This document shows, piece after piece, positions 9,294 to 18,522 of a stretch of DNA of 64,000 bases; the stretch's first letter is position 1; every line of letters starts with the position of its first letter. The stretch spans positions 1 to 64,000 of the forward strand of contig LNFJ01000171.1 in the NCBI GenBank assembly GCA_001464625.1, written 5' to 3'. This DNA is from Bacteroidia bacterium Ga0077558 (GTDB taxonomy: Bacteria > Bacteroidota > Bacteroidia > Chitinophagales > Chitinophagaceae). The translations under genes were made by a program, and so were the position numbers. The notes beneath the pieces were generated by a model. That model saw only the letters and a program-made list of their open reading frames with translations, was not told the origin of the DNA and ran no database searches.

Positions 9294-10334
9294 ATGAAGA
9301 AAAAAATAATTATCAGTGTAATTCTTATCACCTTGCTGATCGGTGGTTTTGTTGGTTATAAAATTATCGGCCCATCCGTTTCAGCTCCTGAAGGGAAATA
9401 TTTTTATATAAAAACAGGTGAGAATATAGAAACCGTAAAAGAGAACCTGGTTAATCAGAATGTTATCAGCAGTGCCTCGTGGTTCAACCGGGTAGCAGGC
9501 TGGTTGAAATATAAAAATGTAAAACCTGGACGATATGAAATAAAAAATGGAATAAGTTTACGAAAACTGGTACAGATGCTAAGAAGCGGCAATCAGTCAC
9601 CTGTAAAAATGGTAATTACCAAGGAAAGAACAAACGAATTATTTGCCGGAAAAATGGGAAAGAAGTTTGATGTAGAATGTGATTCGTTGCAGATGATAAA
9701 TTTTCTCAACAACAATGATTCGTTGAAAAAATATGGAGTAAATAGTAATACAGCCCTTTCTATAGTAATGCCCTATACCTACTCTATCAACTGGAACAGC
9801 ACAGCCGATAAAATCTTTCAGCAATTCTATACAGCCTATCAAAAATTCTGGAATGAAGAAAGAAAAGTAAAAGCAGACAGCCTTCGTCTCACACAGTTAG
9901 AAGTAATTACACTAGGTTCTATCGTAGAAGAAGAAACCAATAAAAAAGCAGATAAATTTAATATAGCCAGCACTTACCTCAACCGGGTTCGTATTGGCAT
10001 GAAATTGCAAGCTGACCCAACGGTTAAATTTTCCATGAAGAATTTTGCATTAAAAAGAGTAACCGGAGTTCACTTAAAAACAGATTCGCCCTACAATACA
10101 TATATGTATGCAGGTATTCCTCCGGGGCCGATCTGCACCCCTTCCATTGAGTCAATTGACGCAGTATTGAATGCACCGAAAACTGAATACTTATACTTTG
10201 TTGCCAGTCACAAATTCGATGGCAGCAGCGTTTTCACTACCAATTACAACGATCACCTGAAAGTTGCCCGGTTGTATCAACAAGAGTTAACAAGAAGAAT
10301 GGACTCATCTAAAAAAGCTAATGCTATAAAATAA
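9294..10334 (+). CDS. mltG: Endolytic murein transglycosylase MltG
   Basis: A 346-residue YceG-like protein: an N-terminal membrane anchor (IIISVILITLLIGGFVGY), a LysM-like region, and the catalytic domain with the hallmark SIVEEETN (catalytic Glu), LQADPTVKF and GIPPGPICTPSIESI. MltG cleaves nascent glycan strands and sets their length. The start at 9294 (MKKKI) is preferred to an upstream in-frame ATG at 9270 because it gives a proper K-rich anchor. The stop codon directly abuts the next gene, so the two are probably co-translated. Confidence 0.93.
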   Translation: MKKKIIISVILITLLIGGFVGYKIIGPSVSAPEGKYFYIKTGENIETVKENLVNQNVISSASWFNRVAGWLKYKNVKPGRYEIKNGISLRKLVQMLRSGNQSPVKMVITKERTNELFAGKMGKKFDVECDSLQMINFLNNNDSLKKYGVNSNTALSIVMPYTYSINWNSTADKIFQQFYTAYQKFWNEERKVKADSLRLTQLEVITLGSIVEEETNKKADKFNIASTYLNRVRIGMKLQADPTVKFSMKNFALKRVTGVHLKTDSPYNTYMYAGIPPGPICTPSIESIDAVLNAPKTEYLYFVASHKFDGSSVFTTNYNDHLKVARLYQQELTRRMDSSKKANAIK

Positions 10335-11303
10335 ATGTCATTCTTTGAGAAAATAGGAAACCGAATTATTGTTGCAACTCCTGCAAAACAAATTATTGAC
10401 AAAAGCAAGATCATTTCACTTCCCGGCTTTAGGGGTATCCCGTTGTATGATGTAGTAAAGTTTTTCTTTGCCCAGGTAAAAACAGTGGGTATGACGGAAA
10501 GAGCTTCTGCTATTTCGTATAATTTATTTATGGCTATTCCGCCTGCCATTATTTTCTTATTTACATTAATTCCGTTTTTACCTATTTCAAAAGAGTTCCA
10601 GGAAAGTATGTTCAGCCTTATCCGGGATGTTATCCCCGGTCAAAAAAATAACTCCCCTGTTATAGAATTCTTGCTGGACTTCATCAATAAACCAAGAAAC
10701 GGATTATTATCATTGGGTTTTATTCTTTCCTTATTTTTCTCCTCCAATGCCATGATGGGTATTATGCGTTCATTCGATAAAAATTATTTGGGATTTAGAA
10801 AAAGGAAGGGTTTTCAAAAAAGAGTGGTGGCTTTAAAAGTTACCCTTGTATTATTTGTTTTGGTATGTGCCTCCATTTTACTGTTGATTGGGCAAGGCCA
10901 GGTTCTAAAATTCATCGGTATAGAAAGTCCAACCGTTAGAACTATTATCGTTAATGCCCGATGGGTGGTGATTGTTCTACTCTTCTTTGCATCCATATCC
11001 TATATTTACCGTCATGCGCCAGCTATTGATAAAAAATGGAGATTAATAAACCCGGGTTCCATACTGGCTAGTTTTTTGATGTTATTAATGACCTTGCTTT
11101 TTTCGTGGTGGGTAAGCCGCTTTGGAAACTACAACGAGATATATGGGTCTATAGGAACAGTGTTAATTTTACTCGTATTAATTTTTATTAATTCGTTGGT
11201 CTTATTAATTGGCTTTGAATTGAATGTGAGCATTTCCTCACTAAAAAAGATAGCAGACGAACGGAAAGATATCCCCGCAGACGGTGACAACAAGTCCGCT
11301 TAA
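10335..11303 (+). CDS. YihY/BrkB family inner-membrane protein
   Basis: A 322-residue membrane protein with about six transmembrane segments and the family landmarks TERASAISYNLFMAIPPAIIF near the N terminus and GSIGTVLILLVLIFINSLVLLIGFELN near the C terminus. The family was once called ribonuclease BN, but it has no nuclease activity; its real function is uncertain. The gene starts on the base after the mltG stop, indicating a two-gene operon. Confidence 0.88.
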   Translation: MSFFEKIGNRIIVATPAKQIIDKSKIISLPGFRGIPLYDVVKFFFAQVKTVGMTERASAISYNLFMAIPPAIIFLFTLIPFLPISKEFQESMFSLIRDVIPGQKNNSPVIEFLLDFINKPRNGLLSLGFILSLFFSSNAMMGIMRSFDKNYLGFRKRKGFQKRVVALKVTLVLFVLVCASILLLIGQGQVLKFIGIESPTVRTIIVNARWVVIVLLFFASISYIYRHAPAIDKKWRLINPGSILASFLMLLMTLLFSWWVSRFGNYNEIYGSIGTVLILLVLIFINSLVLLIGFELNVSISSLKKIADERKDIPADGDNKSA

Positions 11304-11338
11304 TTTCCGAAATTTGGTTACTTCTAAAAAATACAATT

Positions 11339-11947
11339 ATGAAAAAAATACTTTTTGCAGCAGTGCCTGTTTTGGCAATTGCCTTACTTGCACTAAATCC
11401 TGTTAGCGACCCATTGTCTATTGGTGCTGCCATTCCCAATGCTGATACGAAAATGAAAGATATCAGCGGAAAAGAACTTTCTTTTAAAGATGCGATGAAG
11501 AAAAACGGTTTGTTGGTAATGTTTAGTTGTAATACCTGCCCCGTGGTACATAAATATGAATCCAGAACCGTTGAGATTTGTAAAAAAGCGTTAGACAATA
11601 ATATCGGGGTGATCTTATTGAACCCCAATGAAGCTTATCGTGAAAAAGGTGATTCGTACGCAGACATGCAGGCATATGCAAAAAAGCTGGGCTACAACTG
11701 GGATTATGTGATAGATAATAACTCTGCTATGGCCGATGCTTTTGGAGCTACCAGAACTCCAGAAATTTTCTTGTTCAGCAGTGATGGCAAACTAGCTTAT
11801 CATGGAGCAATTGATGATAATGCGAACAGTGCTGATGATGCAGTTTCCTATATGAAACCGGCTATCGAAAATCTGAAAGATGGCAAGAAAATAGAACCTG
11901 AAAAAACAAAATCTGTAGGCTGTACCATTAAACGTAAAGCGCAGTAA
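11339..11947 (+). CDS. Periplasmic thioredoxin-like (AhpC/TSA-type) protein
   Basis: A 202-residue protein with a signal peptide (LFAAVPVLAIALLALNPVSD) and a thioredoxin fold containing CNTCP (a CxxC in a thioredoxin context) and a cis-Pro loop TRTPEIFLF. It resembles the redoxin proteins that reduce or peroxidise periplasmic substrates. A conserved C-terminal VGCTIKRK adds a third Cys near the end. A terminator follows. The substrate is unknown. Confidence 0.82.
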   Translation: MKKILFAAVPVLAIALLALNPVSDPLSIGAAIPNADTKMKDISGKELSFKDAMKKNGLLVMFSCNTCPVVHKYESRTVEICKKALDNNIGVILLNPNEAYREKGDSYADMQAYAKKLGYNWDYVIDNNSAMADAFGATRTPEIFLFSSDGKLAYHGAIDDNANSADDAVSYMKPAIENLKDGKKIEPEKTKSVGCTIKRKAQ

Positions 11948-11967
11948 TCACACAAAATATTCCCCTT

Positions 11968-12001
11968 AAAAGCCTGTACAAAAAAAGTACAGGCTTTTTT
12001 T
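11968..12001 (+). terminator. Rho-independent terminator
   Basis: Stem AGCCTGTAC / GTACAGGCT with a loop of seven A residues, extended on both sides by A and T runs (AAA before, TTTTTT after). It would stop transcription of the thioredoxin-like gene and could act from either side. Confidence 0.9.
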
Positions 12002-12078
12002 ATGGAAACTTTATGGAATTTTTTTATGTAAGCATCAAAGCTTTACGAAACCCGATTTTGTTACCAAAAACACAGCTT

Positions 12079-12279
12079 ATGTTATCCCGGCAAACAATCA
12101 ATCGTATCATCATCCTTGGCTTTATGACTTTAGTTGGCTTTGGACTCGCCAAAGCTATTTACCATCAAAGTGTAATGGGAATTATCCTGGCACTTACAAG
12201 CCTTGGTGCTGGAATTTATTTTTTATATATACTGGTAAAAGCCAGGGAAGAAATGGAGATGGAAGCAGAGGAAGCTTAA
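12079..12279 (+). CDS. Small two-helix membrane protein
   Basis: A 66-residue protein: NRIIILGFMTLVGFGLA and a second hydrophobic helix (GIILALTSLGAGIYFLYILV), then an acidic tail EEMEMEAEEA. The in-frame ATG at 12013 lies just after the terminator and would add 22 non-hydrophobic residues, so 12079 is preferred. No family was recognised. Its stop overlaps the stop of the convergent gene by a few bases. Confidence 0.6.
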   Translation: MLSRQTINRIIILGFMTLVGFGLAKAIYHQSVMGIILALTSLGAGIYFLYILVKAREEMEMEAEEA

Positions 12280-12776
12280 TTTTTTTTCAGTATAGCCTTG
12301 ATTTCCAGTTTTAGCGTTTCATGGGAGATTTGTTCTTCAAAAAAATTCCGGTAGCCTGTTTTATTGTTTATAAATAAGGTTGCCGGAATTGCTCCCGACC
12401 ATTTGGCATCTATCTTCGGACAGAAGTAATCCGCATTGGTTTCATCCAGCCAAACCATTGGTGCATCAAATTTTCTTTTCTTAACAAAAGAAGTTATTCC
12501 ATCAGGGAATGCATCTTTAAAATCGAGGCTTACCAGTAAAATGGTAAGACTGTCTTTTCGATTATCCTTTACTTCCTCCAAAAAATAGGGTATCTCTTCA
12601 ATACAAGGCATACACCAGGTAGCCCAGAAATTAACTATGAGTGGTGTGTTACTTTCTGCAATTATTTTTTCAAGGTCAGTAATCTTAAAACTCTTTATCT
12701 CCTGAGACAAACAAATTGACATTGTAAACAGAAAAGTAATTGCCAATAAAAATTTCTTGGTCACCATAAACCGCAA
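12276..12776 (-). CDS. TlpA-like thioredoxin-family protein
   Basis: A 166-residue protein with a signal peptide (FLLAITFLFTMSICLSQ) and a TlpA/ResA-type thioredoxin fold: NFWATWCMPCIEEIP active site (CxxC) and a cis-Pro loop GAIPATLF. Such proteins keep periplasmic thiols reduced, for example in cytochrome maturation. It is probably transcribed with trmH, whose stop lies 15 bases upstream of this gene's start. Confidence 0.85.
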   Translation of the reverse strand: MRFMVTKKFLLAITFLFTMSICLSQEIKSFKITDLEKIIAESNTPLIVNFWATWCMPCIEEIPYFLEEVKDNRKDSLTILLVSLDFKDAFPDGITSFVKKRKFDAPMVWLDETNADYFCPKIDAKWSGAIPATLFINNKTGYRNFFEEQISHETLKLEIKAILKKN

Positions 12777-12791
12777 ACTTTAAACTGTGAA

Positions 12792-13385
12792 CTATTCCCC
12801 TCTCCCATTATTCTCCCACTCTTTAAACAACTCACTATACCGGACGGCATCTAAACTCTGCTGGTTGTAATGCCCGGCATTGTTCTTTTGGCGAAAAGCT
12901 TCATACAACGTAACTGCACATGCCACACTTATATTCAACGATTGAATAATACCTACTTGTGGAATGATAAAATTGCCATCTGCCATTGCTCTTATCTCAT
13001 CACTTACGCCGCTATGTTCGTTACCAAACACCAATGCAATACTCTTTGTAAAATCAATACTGTGTAAACTTACTGCATCGCTGCTGAGATGAGTAGTTAA
13101 AATGGTTGAATAGCGTTTTCGTAGTGCCGCAAAACATTCCTCGGCATTTTCAAAGGGATGAACGGTCAGCCATTTTGCCGCGCTGGATGAACTTTTAGCT
13201 CCCCATTTTTTATGACGGGGAATCTTTGTATTCAGGATATAAATATCCTGTACCCCCACCGCATCACAAGTACGCATCACCGCAGAAATGTTATGCGGAT
13301 CAAATACATTTTCCATTACAATGGCAATATCACCTTGTCGCTTATTTAATACACCTGTAAGCTTATCGTGTCTTTCGGGGGTCAT
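12792..13385 (-). CDS. trmH: tRNA (guanosine-18-2'-O)-methyltransferase
   Basis: A 197-residue SPOUT-class methyltransferase. The N-terminal RHDKLTGVLNKRQGDIAIVM and ENVFDPHNISAVMRTCDAVG (motif 1) match TrmH of the SpoU family. Motif 2 is ALVFGNEHSGVSDE and motif 3, forming the knot that binds SAM, is IIQSLNISVACAVTLYEA. It methylates the ribose of G18 in tRNAs. It is divergent from mmsA, with 78 bases between. Confidence 0.92.
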   Translation of the reverse strand: MTPERHDKLTGVLNKRQGDIAIVMENVFDPHNISAVMRTCDAVGVQDIYILNTKIPRHKKWGAKSSSSAAKWLTVHPFENAEECFAALRKRYSTILTTHLSSDAVSLHSIDFTKSIALVFGNEHSGVSDEIRAMADGNFIIPQVGIIQSLNISVACAVTLYEAFRQKNNAGHYNQQSLDAVRYSELFKEWENNGRGE

Positions 13386-13463
13386 TGAAATTGAAGTTGT
13401 TAGCTTATAATAACCGGCAAATTAAGTATATTTATAATTGATGATTTTAAATAAATAAATTTT

Positions 13464-14921
13464 ATGAAATATTCTCCCATTCGTAATTATATTAATGGAA
13501 AATTTGTGGCAGCTTCTACTTCTAAAACAATGGAAGTCATTTCGCCATTAGATGGTAATCTATTATCAACCGTTCCCCTGTCAACTGCCAAGGATTTGGA
13601 TGATGCCGTGAAGTCAGCTAAATCTGTTTTCACAGCCTGGAGCAAAACCCCAATCAAAGAAAGAGTGCAGGTTTTCTTTAAGTATAAAACATTACTGGAA
13701 AGAGATCTAAAACAACTCGCCGAACTATGCAGCGAAGAAAACGGAAAAACCTATGGTGAGTCGGTAGCTGAAATAGAAAAATGTATCGAGCTAACTGAAT
13801 TTGCTACTTCGCTTCCACAATTAGTAACCGGCGAAATATTAGAAGTAAGCAAAGGAGTTGAATGCAGAACAGAACATGTACCATTGGGAGTGGTTGCCTC
13901 TATCGTTCCATTCAATTTTCCGGCTATGGTTCCTAACTGGACGATTCCAAATGCGATTGCACTCGGCAATTGTATGATCATTAAACCTTCGGAAAAAGTA
14001 CCCTTATGTTGCGGCAAACTGGCCGAGTTGCTAAAAGAAGCTGGGTTACCTGATGGCGTTTTCAATATTGTACATGGCGATGTAGAGATTGTAGAAGCTA
14101 TCTGCGATCATCCGGGTATTGAAGCAGTCTCTTTTGTGGGTTCCACAAAAGTTGCAAAAATTGTTTATCAAAGAGCAACACAAAATTATAAAAGAGCATT
14201 AGCCTTAGGTGGCGCAAAAAATCATTTAATGGTATTGCCTGATGCTATTCCGGGAATGACAGCGCAGAATGTTGCAGCCAGTATGAGTGGTTGTGCCGGG
14301 CAACGTTGCATGGCAGCTTCCGCTATGATTGGCGTGGGTAATGTGGACAGCATCATTGATAAAATTTGTGAAGAAGCAAGAAAAATTATTCCCGGAGAAA
14401 ATCTCGGTGCTGTTATCAGTAAAGAAAGCAAAGACCGCATTGAACAATATATCAGCGAAGCTGAAAGAGACGGTGCCAAAATTTTAGTGGATGGTCGCAA
14501 TACAAAAGTAAAAGGGAAAGAGAACGGTACGTATGTTGGCCCAACGGTTATTGATTATGTAACACCACAAATGAGTGTAGCAAAAGAAGAAATATTCGGC
14601 CCTGTTATTTCCATCATGAGAACCAACACCGTTGATGAAGCATTAGCGATTGAAAATGCTAATCCTTATGGCAATGCTGCATCTGTGTTTACGCAAAATG
14701 GAGGCATGGCCCGTTATATTATTGACCGTGCCAGTGCCGGTATGATTGGCGTGAATGTGGGTGTACCCGTACCAAGAGAACCCTTCTCCTTCGGCGGCTG
14801 GAATGAAAGTAAATTTGGTGTAGGTGATATTACCGGCAAAAGTTCGATTGAATTTTGGACAAAGTTGAAGAAAAGCACTACGAAGTGGAATGCTGAGGCG
14901 GGGGTGAATTGGATGAGTTAG
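13464..14921 (+). CDS. mmsA: CoA-acylating (methyl)malonate-semialdehyde dehydrogenase
   Basis: A 485-residue aldehyde dehydrogenase with the MmsA-specific features VVASIVPFNFPAMVPNW, GSTKVAKIVYQRA and catalytic Cys282 in GQRCMAAS. It converts malonate semialdehyde to acetyl-CoA, or methylmalonate semialdehyde to propionyl-CoA, with NAD+ and CoA. It is the last step of reductive uracil/thymine degradation, and the neighbouring genes supply all earlier steps, so this role is more likely here than valine or inositol degradation. A dispersed repeat lies just after the stop codon. Confidence 0.92.
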   Translation: MKYSPIRNYINGKFVAASTSKTMEVISPLDGNLLSTVPLSTAKDLDDAVKSAKSVFTAWSKTPIKERVQVFFKYKTLLERDLKQLAELCSEENGKTYGESVAEIEKCIELTEFATSLPQLVTGEILEVSKGVECRTEHVPLGVVASIVPFNFPAMVPNWTIPNAIALGNCMIIKPSEKVPLCCGKLAELLKEAGLPDGVFNIVHGDVEIVEAICDHPGIEAVSFVGSTKVAKIVYQRATQNYKRALALGGAKNHLMVLPDAIPGMTAQNVAASMSGCAGQRCMAASAMIGVGNVDSIIDKICEEARKIIPGENLGAVISKESKDRIEQYISEAERDGAKILVDGRNTKVKGKENGTYVGPTVIDYVTPQMSVAKEEIFGPVISIMRTNTVDEALAIENANPYGNAASVFTQNGGMARYIIDRASAGMIGVNVGVPVPREPFSFGGWNESKFGVGDITGKSSIEFWTKLKKSTTKWNAEAGVNWMS

Positions 14922-14928
14922 TTTTTTG

Positions 14929-14970
14929 TACCCAGTAGCAGTTTTTCATGGCATCGTCTGTTGCGTCGCA
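14929..14970 (+). repeat. Dispersed repeat, copy 1 (plus orientation)
   Basis: Contains CATCGTCTGTTGCGTCGCA, the core shared with copies at 15782-15830, 24957-25000 and 26352-26400. The left part (GTTTTTCATGG) matches the variant seen in the 24957 copy. It occurs 8 bases after the mmsA stop. Confidence 0.8.
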
Positions 14971-15017
14971 TAGTTGTACAGAAGTAGCACGGATGAGCAA
15001 ATACAAAGTAGAGTCAA

Positions 15018-15746
15018 ATGAACTATAAAAAACTAATTCTATTTATAATACCCGTCTTTGGGATTTATTGTGCTGAAAAAAAAGGCAATAATAAATTAAT
15101 TAATAACGACTCGGCTATCGTTCAAACTAAAATTAATGTATCAATAAACGAATTAAATGCTTATGATGATATTGACCTATTCAACATTAAAGGAATAGGA
15201 AAATTAAAAAACCCAACAACTTATCCTTACATAAAAATCGAGGATCAAAGTAATTTAAAAAAGAGAGTTGTTTATAAACATTCTGCAGAAGACTCTACTG
15301 AAAGATTTTATGAAAGAAAAGACAATTATTGGCTGGGATATTATGAGTTCAGAGCAGACTCAGGCTATCATAGGACATATGAGTATATTAAAAAAGATAC
15401 TATCATACGGTTATTTTATAATGGCTCACATATGAAATCCGGATTTCATTTAGATGATATTTATATTATAGAACGAAGCAAGTGTACCATGTATAGCTAT
15501 TGGAAAAAAATCGGCCCATTTATGGAACCTGACATTAATAATTTAAATTTGATTAAAGACAAAGTAAATGTTAATGTAACCGAGAACTTCTCAATAAAAA
15601 ATGGAATTCTTACTATTTATTCCAAATCAATTGACAAAGTTAAAAACCAAGTTTTTGAAAGAGATACATCTTGTTTTAATATCGGTGAACATTCTTGGTT
15701 TTGGTTTCAAAGATTCGGGTGGAGTAACAAAGCAAAATGTAATTAA
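15018..15746 (+). CDS. Hypothetical exported protein between inverted repeats
   Basis: A 242-residue protein of no recognised family. It has a hydrophobic leader LILFIIPVFGIYC whose Cys could be a poor lipobox. The rest is rich in Lys, Asn, Ile, Tyr and Asp, with a likely beta-rich fold. Its sequence is visibly more AT-rich than mmsA or the aminotransferase. It is framed by copies 1 and 2 of the dispersed repeat in opposite orientation, which suggests an insertion into the pyrimidine cluster. Confidence 0.6.
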   Translation: MNYKKLILFIIPVFGIYCAEKKGNNKLINNDSAIVQTKINVSINELNAYDDIDLFNIKGIGKLKNPTTYPYIKIEDQSNLKKRVVYKHSAEDSTERFYERKDNYWLGYYEFRADSGYHRTYEYIKKDTIIRLFYNGSHMKSGFHLDDIYIIERSKCTMYSYWKKIGPFMEPDINNLNLIKDKVNVNVTENFSIKNGILTIYSKSIDKVKNQVFERDTSCFNIGEHSWFWFQRFGWSNKAKCN

Positions 15747-15781
15747 CCACTGGGCAAATGCTGAATAGCGAACAGAACCCC

Positions 15782-15830
15782 GAAGAGTGCGACGCAACAG
15801 ACGATGATAGTAGTAATATAGCTGGGCTAA
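15782..15830 (-). repeat. Dispersed repeat, copy 2 (minus orientation)
   Basis: Core TGCGACGCAACAGACGATG followed by ATAGTAGTAATATAGC and TGGGCTAA. Read on the minus strand it is almost identical to copy 4 downstream of preA, including the flanking GAAGAGTG. Confidence 0.82.
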
Positions 15831-15874
15831 TAAAAAATAAAATTAGTATGAGTTACATCATCAAATAAGCATCC

Positions 15875-16891
15875 ATGAAAAATAAATTTCTTATCGCCGT
15901 TCTGTTACTAGCAACCGGCGAATGTTACAACCAGTCACCCGTAGATGTTGTAGAAACAACATTGAAAGTGAATATACTTGGTGAGGAAATTTTTTATTTG
16001 GGTTTTGCTGCTGGCGATAAACTTATTTTCTCTTTTGAGGAAGCAAATGGAAAAGAACTGAAAGAAGTAGAAATTACTGAAATGCCTTCCACTTCAAAAT
16101 TCATTGCTTACAAAACGGCAATGATAAAAAACAAACAAATCAATGTTCAAAAAACAGGCATTTATAAGTTCAGATTTACAAATTCGGCTGGTATAAGTGC
16201 CAAAATTTGCAAATATAAAATACAACGTATTCCGGCCAGTGCGGCTACACAGGTTTTTAATACCACCGTTTTTACACATGTTGTTAATGATACTACCTAC
16301 ACTACAGAAGATGATGCTGAGTTAACAAGGACAGATACTGTATTCAGTAATTTTCAGGATCGAACAGTGAAAGTAGGTTCGGCTTCTGCTCCCGGTGCAA
16401 ATAAAACCACCTTTAATTTTCTAATCAATGAAAATGTGATTGCATGGAGTTACTATATACATGTGAACCAAGCTGGCCAAAAACCTTTTGATGAAGCTAA
16501 CAAGCAAATAAGCATTGAGTCAAAATCCATTATTAATAAATTTCCGAACTACAATGTACTTGGCGCAGTTGCAATAGGCAAACCGGTGTTGATAAACAAA
16601 CTGCAGGAAGGTGAAGACGTTGCTTACTGGATAATGGAAGGGGAAAATGAAGCATTGTTTAAAAGCGGTGGACAATTTCGCTTTATCAAAAAAGGAAAAG
16701 CGGTCAATGATTATTCCCGCATGGAACCACGAAAAGGAAGTCTATACTTCTGTTTTTTGAACGACAATCCGACAGAGGCAGTTACAGTAACAGTTAAAAT
16801 AACAACCGTACAGGTAAACGAAGCCATGGAAATAAAACCTACAAAAAGAATGATCATTAAACCAAGAACGGAAATGTATTTGAAAAATTAA
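15875..16891 (+). CDS. Hypothetical secreted protein
   Basis: A 338-residue protein with a signal peptide (FLIAVLLLATGECYNQS). The first ~110 mature residues look like a beta-sandwich (GDKLIFSFEEANGKEL, TGIYKFRFTNSAG), reminiscent of pre-peptidase or GOLD-like beta domains. The rest has alternating beta strands with SYYIHVNQAGQKPFDEA. No catalytic motif is seen. It lies 9 bases upstream of the aminotransferase, so the two may be co-transcribed, but nothing ties it to pyrimidine use. Confidence 0.65.
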   Translation: MKNKFLIAVLLLATGECYNQSPVDVVETTLKVNILGEEIFYLGFAAGDKLIFSFEEANGKELKEVEITEMPSTSKFIAYKTAMIKNKQINVQKTGIYKFRFTNSAGISAKICKYKIQRIPASAATQVFNTTVFTHVVNDTTYTTEDDAELTRTDTVFSNFQDRTVKVGSASAPGANKTTFNFLINENVIAWSYYIHVNQAGQKPFDEANKQISIESKSIINKFPNYNVLGAVAIGKPVLINKLQEGEDVAYWIMEGENEALFKSGGQFRFIKKGKAVNDYSRMEPRKGSLYFCFLNDNPTEAVTVTVKITTVQVNEAMEIKPTKRMIIKPRTEMYLKN

Positions 16892-16900
16892 AAACATTGT

Positions 16901-18247
16901 ATGCAAACAAAAATAATTTCAGAAGCGGGGGAAGTAATTCAGGATAATCTTGATTACACCTTATTCTCCTGGAGCAAACAAAAAGGCATTGCCCCCATCG
17001 CAGTTAAACATGCCGAAGGTGTGTATCTCTACGACTACGATGACAAACGTTATATTGATTTCTCTTCGGGATTAATGAATGTAAATATCGGGCATGGAAA
17101 CCAACGAATAACAGATGCGGTGGTAAAACAGATGCAGGAAGTGAGTTATGTAACGCCGAGTTGTATAACAAAAGTGCGGGGTGAGTTGGGCAAGAAGCTG
17201 GCAGCAATTTGCCCCGCTGATTTGAATAAGGCCTTTTTTACCTTATGTGGCGCTACGTCGATAGAAAATGGAATAAAGCTGGCGAGATTATACACAGGTC
17301 GTCATAAAATATTAACCCGTTATCAATCTTATCATGGTGCATCGTATGGTGCCATGAGTGCAAGTGGCGACCCACGACGTATTCCGATGGATGCGCAACA
17401 AGCTCCCAACTTTGTGCATTTCGATTTACCCTATTTATACCGCTGGGAATATGGCGAAGAAAATTTGTTGAAAGAATCCGTTGCATCATTGGAAAGAGTA
17501 ATTGCGTATGAAGGTGCTGGAAATATTGCTGCCATCTTATTAGAAGGTGAATCTGGTTCATCCGGTTGTTTGCAATATCCGGTTGGGTATTTAAAAGCGG
17601 TAAGAGAAATCTGCAACAAGCATGGCATCTTATTAATCATGGATGAAGTGATGAGTGGTTTTGGACGAACTGGCAAATGGTTTGGTTTTGAAAATCATGG
17701 TATTGTTCCGGATATGATTGCCATGGCAAAGGGATTAACCTGTGGCTATTTGCCTTTTGGCTGTTTAATGGTAAGTGATAAAATCGCTGCAAAGTATGAT
17801 GATGCAATGTTGCCGCTAGGCCTCACCTACTCTGCTCATCCTGTAAGCTGTGCTGCTGCATTGGAAACATTAAAAATTTATCAAGACGAAGGGCTCATTG
17901 AGAATTGTGTAGCAATGAGCAAGTATGTAAACGAAGAAGTTGAAAAATTAAAACAAAAGCATCCCAGCATTGGTGATTTTAGAAATACGGGTTTATTAGG
18001 TTGTATTGAATTAGTGAAGAATAAAACCACCAAAGAACCAATGGCTCCTTTCAATGCCAAGCCGGATGAAATGGCAGTGATGAATAAAGTGGCTGCGAAG
18101 ATCAAAGATTTAGGCATGTACACTTTTGTACGCTGGAGCTATATATTTATTGCACCACCGCTGTGTGTAACGAAAGAACAGATTGAAGAAGGGTTGAAAA
18201 TTATTAGTGAGGCGATTTTGATTGCCGATGAACATGTAGTTGCTTAG
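16901..18247 (+). CDS. Class III aminotransferase (probable beta-alanine aminotransferase)
   Basis: A 448-residue PLP enzyme of the omega-aminotransferase group. Landmarks are LIMDEVMSGFGRTGKWFGF (Asp that contacts the pyridine nitrogen) and PLP-binding Lys277 in MIAMAKGLTCGYLPFG. Context between mmsA and the dihydropyrimidine genes makes it the step that turns beta-alanine (or 3-aminoisobutyrate) into malonate (or methylmalonate) semialdehyde. The amino acceptor, pyruvate or 2-oxoglutarate, cannot be told from sequence. Its stop codon is followed at once by a hairpin repeat. Confidence 0.88.
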   Translation: MQTKIISEAGEVIQDNLDYTLFSWSKQKGIAPIAVKHAEGVYLYDYDDKRYIDFSSGLMNVNIGHGNQRITDAVVKQMQEVSYVTPSCITKVRGELGKKLAAICPADLNKAFFTLCGATSIENGIKLARLYTGRHKILTRYQSYHGASYGAMSASGDPRRIPMDAQQAPNFVHFDLPYLYRWEYGEENLLKESVASLERVIAYEGAGNIAAILLEGESGSSGCLQYPVGYLKAVREICNKHGILLIMDEVMSGFGRTGKWFGFENHGIVPDMIAMAKGLTCGYLPFGCLMVSDKIAAKYDDAMLPLGLTYSAHPVSCAAALETLKIYQDEGLIENCVAMSKYVNEEVEKLKQKHPSIGDFRNTGLLGCIELVKNKTTKEPMAPFNAKPDEMAVMNKVAAKIKDLGMYTFVRWSYIFIAPPLCVTKEQIEEGLKIISEAILIADEHVVA

Positions 18248-18268
18248 TTCAACCCCTACGGGGTTGAA
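18248..18268. repeat. REP-like hairpin 1 upstream of Y1 transposase
   Basis: Perfect 9-bp stem TTCAACCCC / GGGGTTGAA with loop TAC, starting on the base after the aminotransferase stop. It shares the CTACGG-type core with the other hairpins around the transposase. Confidence 0.75.
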
Positions 18269-18298
18269 AAGTCACATGAGAAGATGTTTGTTATAAAT

Positions 18299-18321
18299 AT
18301 TTGTCTCCTATAGAGACAAAT
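18299..18321. repeat. Hairpin 2 upstream of Y1 transposase
   Basis: Perfect 9-bp stem ATTTGTCTC / GAGACAAAT with loop CTATA. Confidence 0.65.
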
Positions 18322-18444
18322 CAGCCAAAGGGCAAGAGTTGTTTAATGCCGGAAATTATAGCTCCATAAGTGAGTTTTAAAAAAAGAATGCCGGGTCTCT
18401 TGAAATTAGAAGCTGCTAAAAGATATTAATTTATATCGAATTAT

Positions 18445-18459
18445 AACTCCGTAGGAGTT
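18445..18459. repeat. REP-like hairpin 3 upstream of Y1 transposase
   Basis: AACTCC / GGAGTT stem around a GTA loop; the reverse complement of the CTCCTACGGAG core found at the 3' end of the transposase gene. Confidence 0.7.
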
Positions 18460-18491
18460 GACTGTTTATAGAAACATTACAAAGCGGACGC

Positions 18492-18508
18492 CGACTCCGT
18501 AGGAGTCG
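18492..18508. repeat. REP-like hairpin 4 upstream of Y1 transposase
   Basis: Perfect 7-bp stem CGACTCC / GGAGTCG with loop GTA, 14 bases before the transposase start. It has the same core and loop as hairpin 3. Confidence 0.75.
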
Positions 18509-18522
18509 AATAATTATAAAAG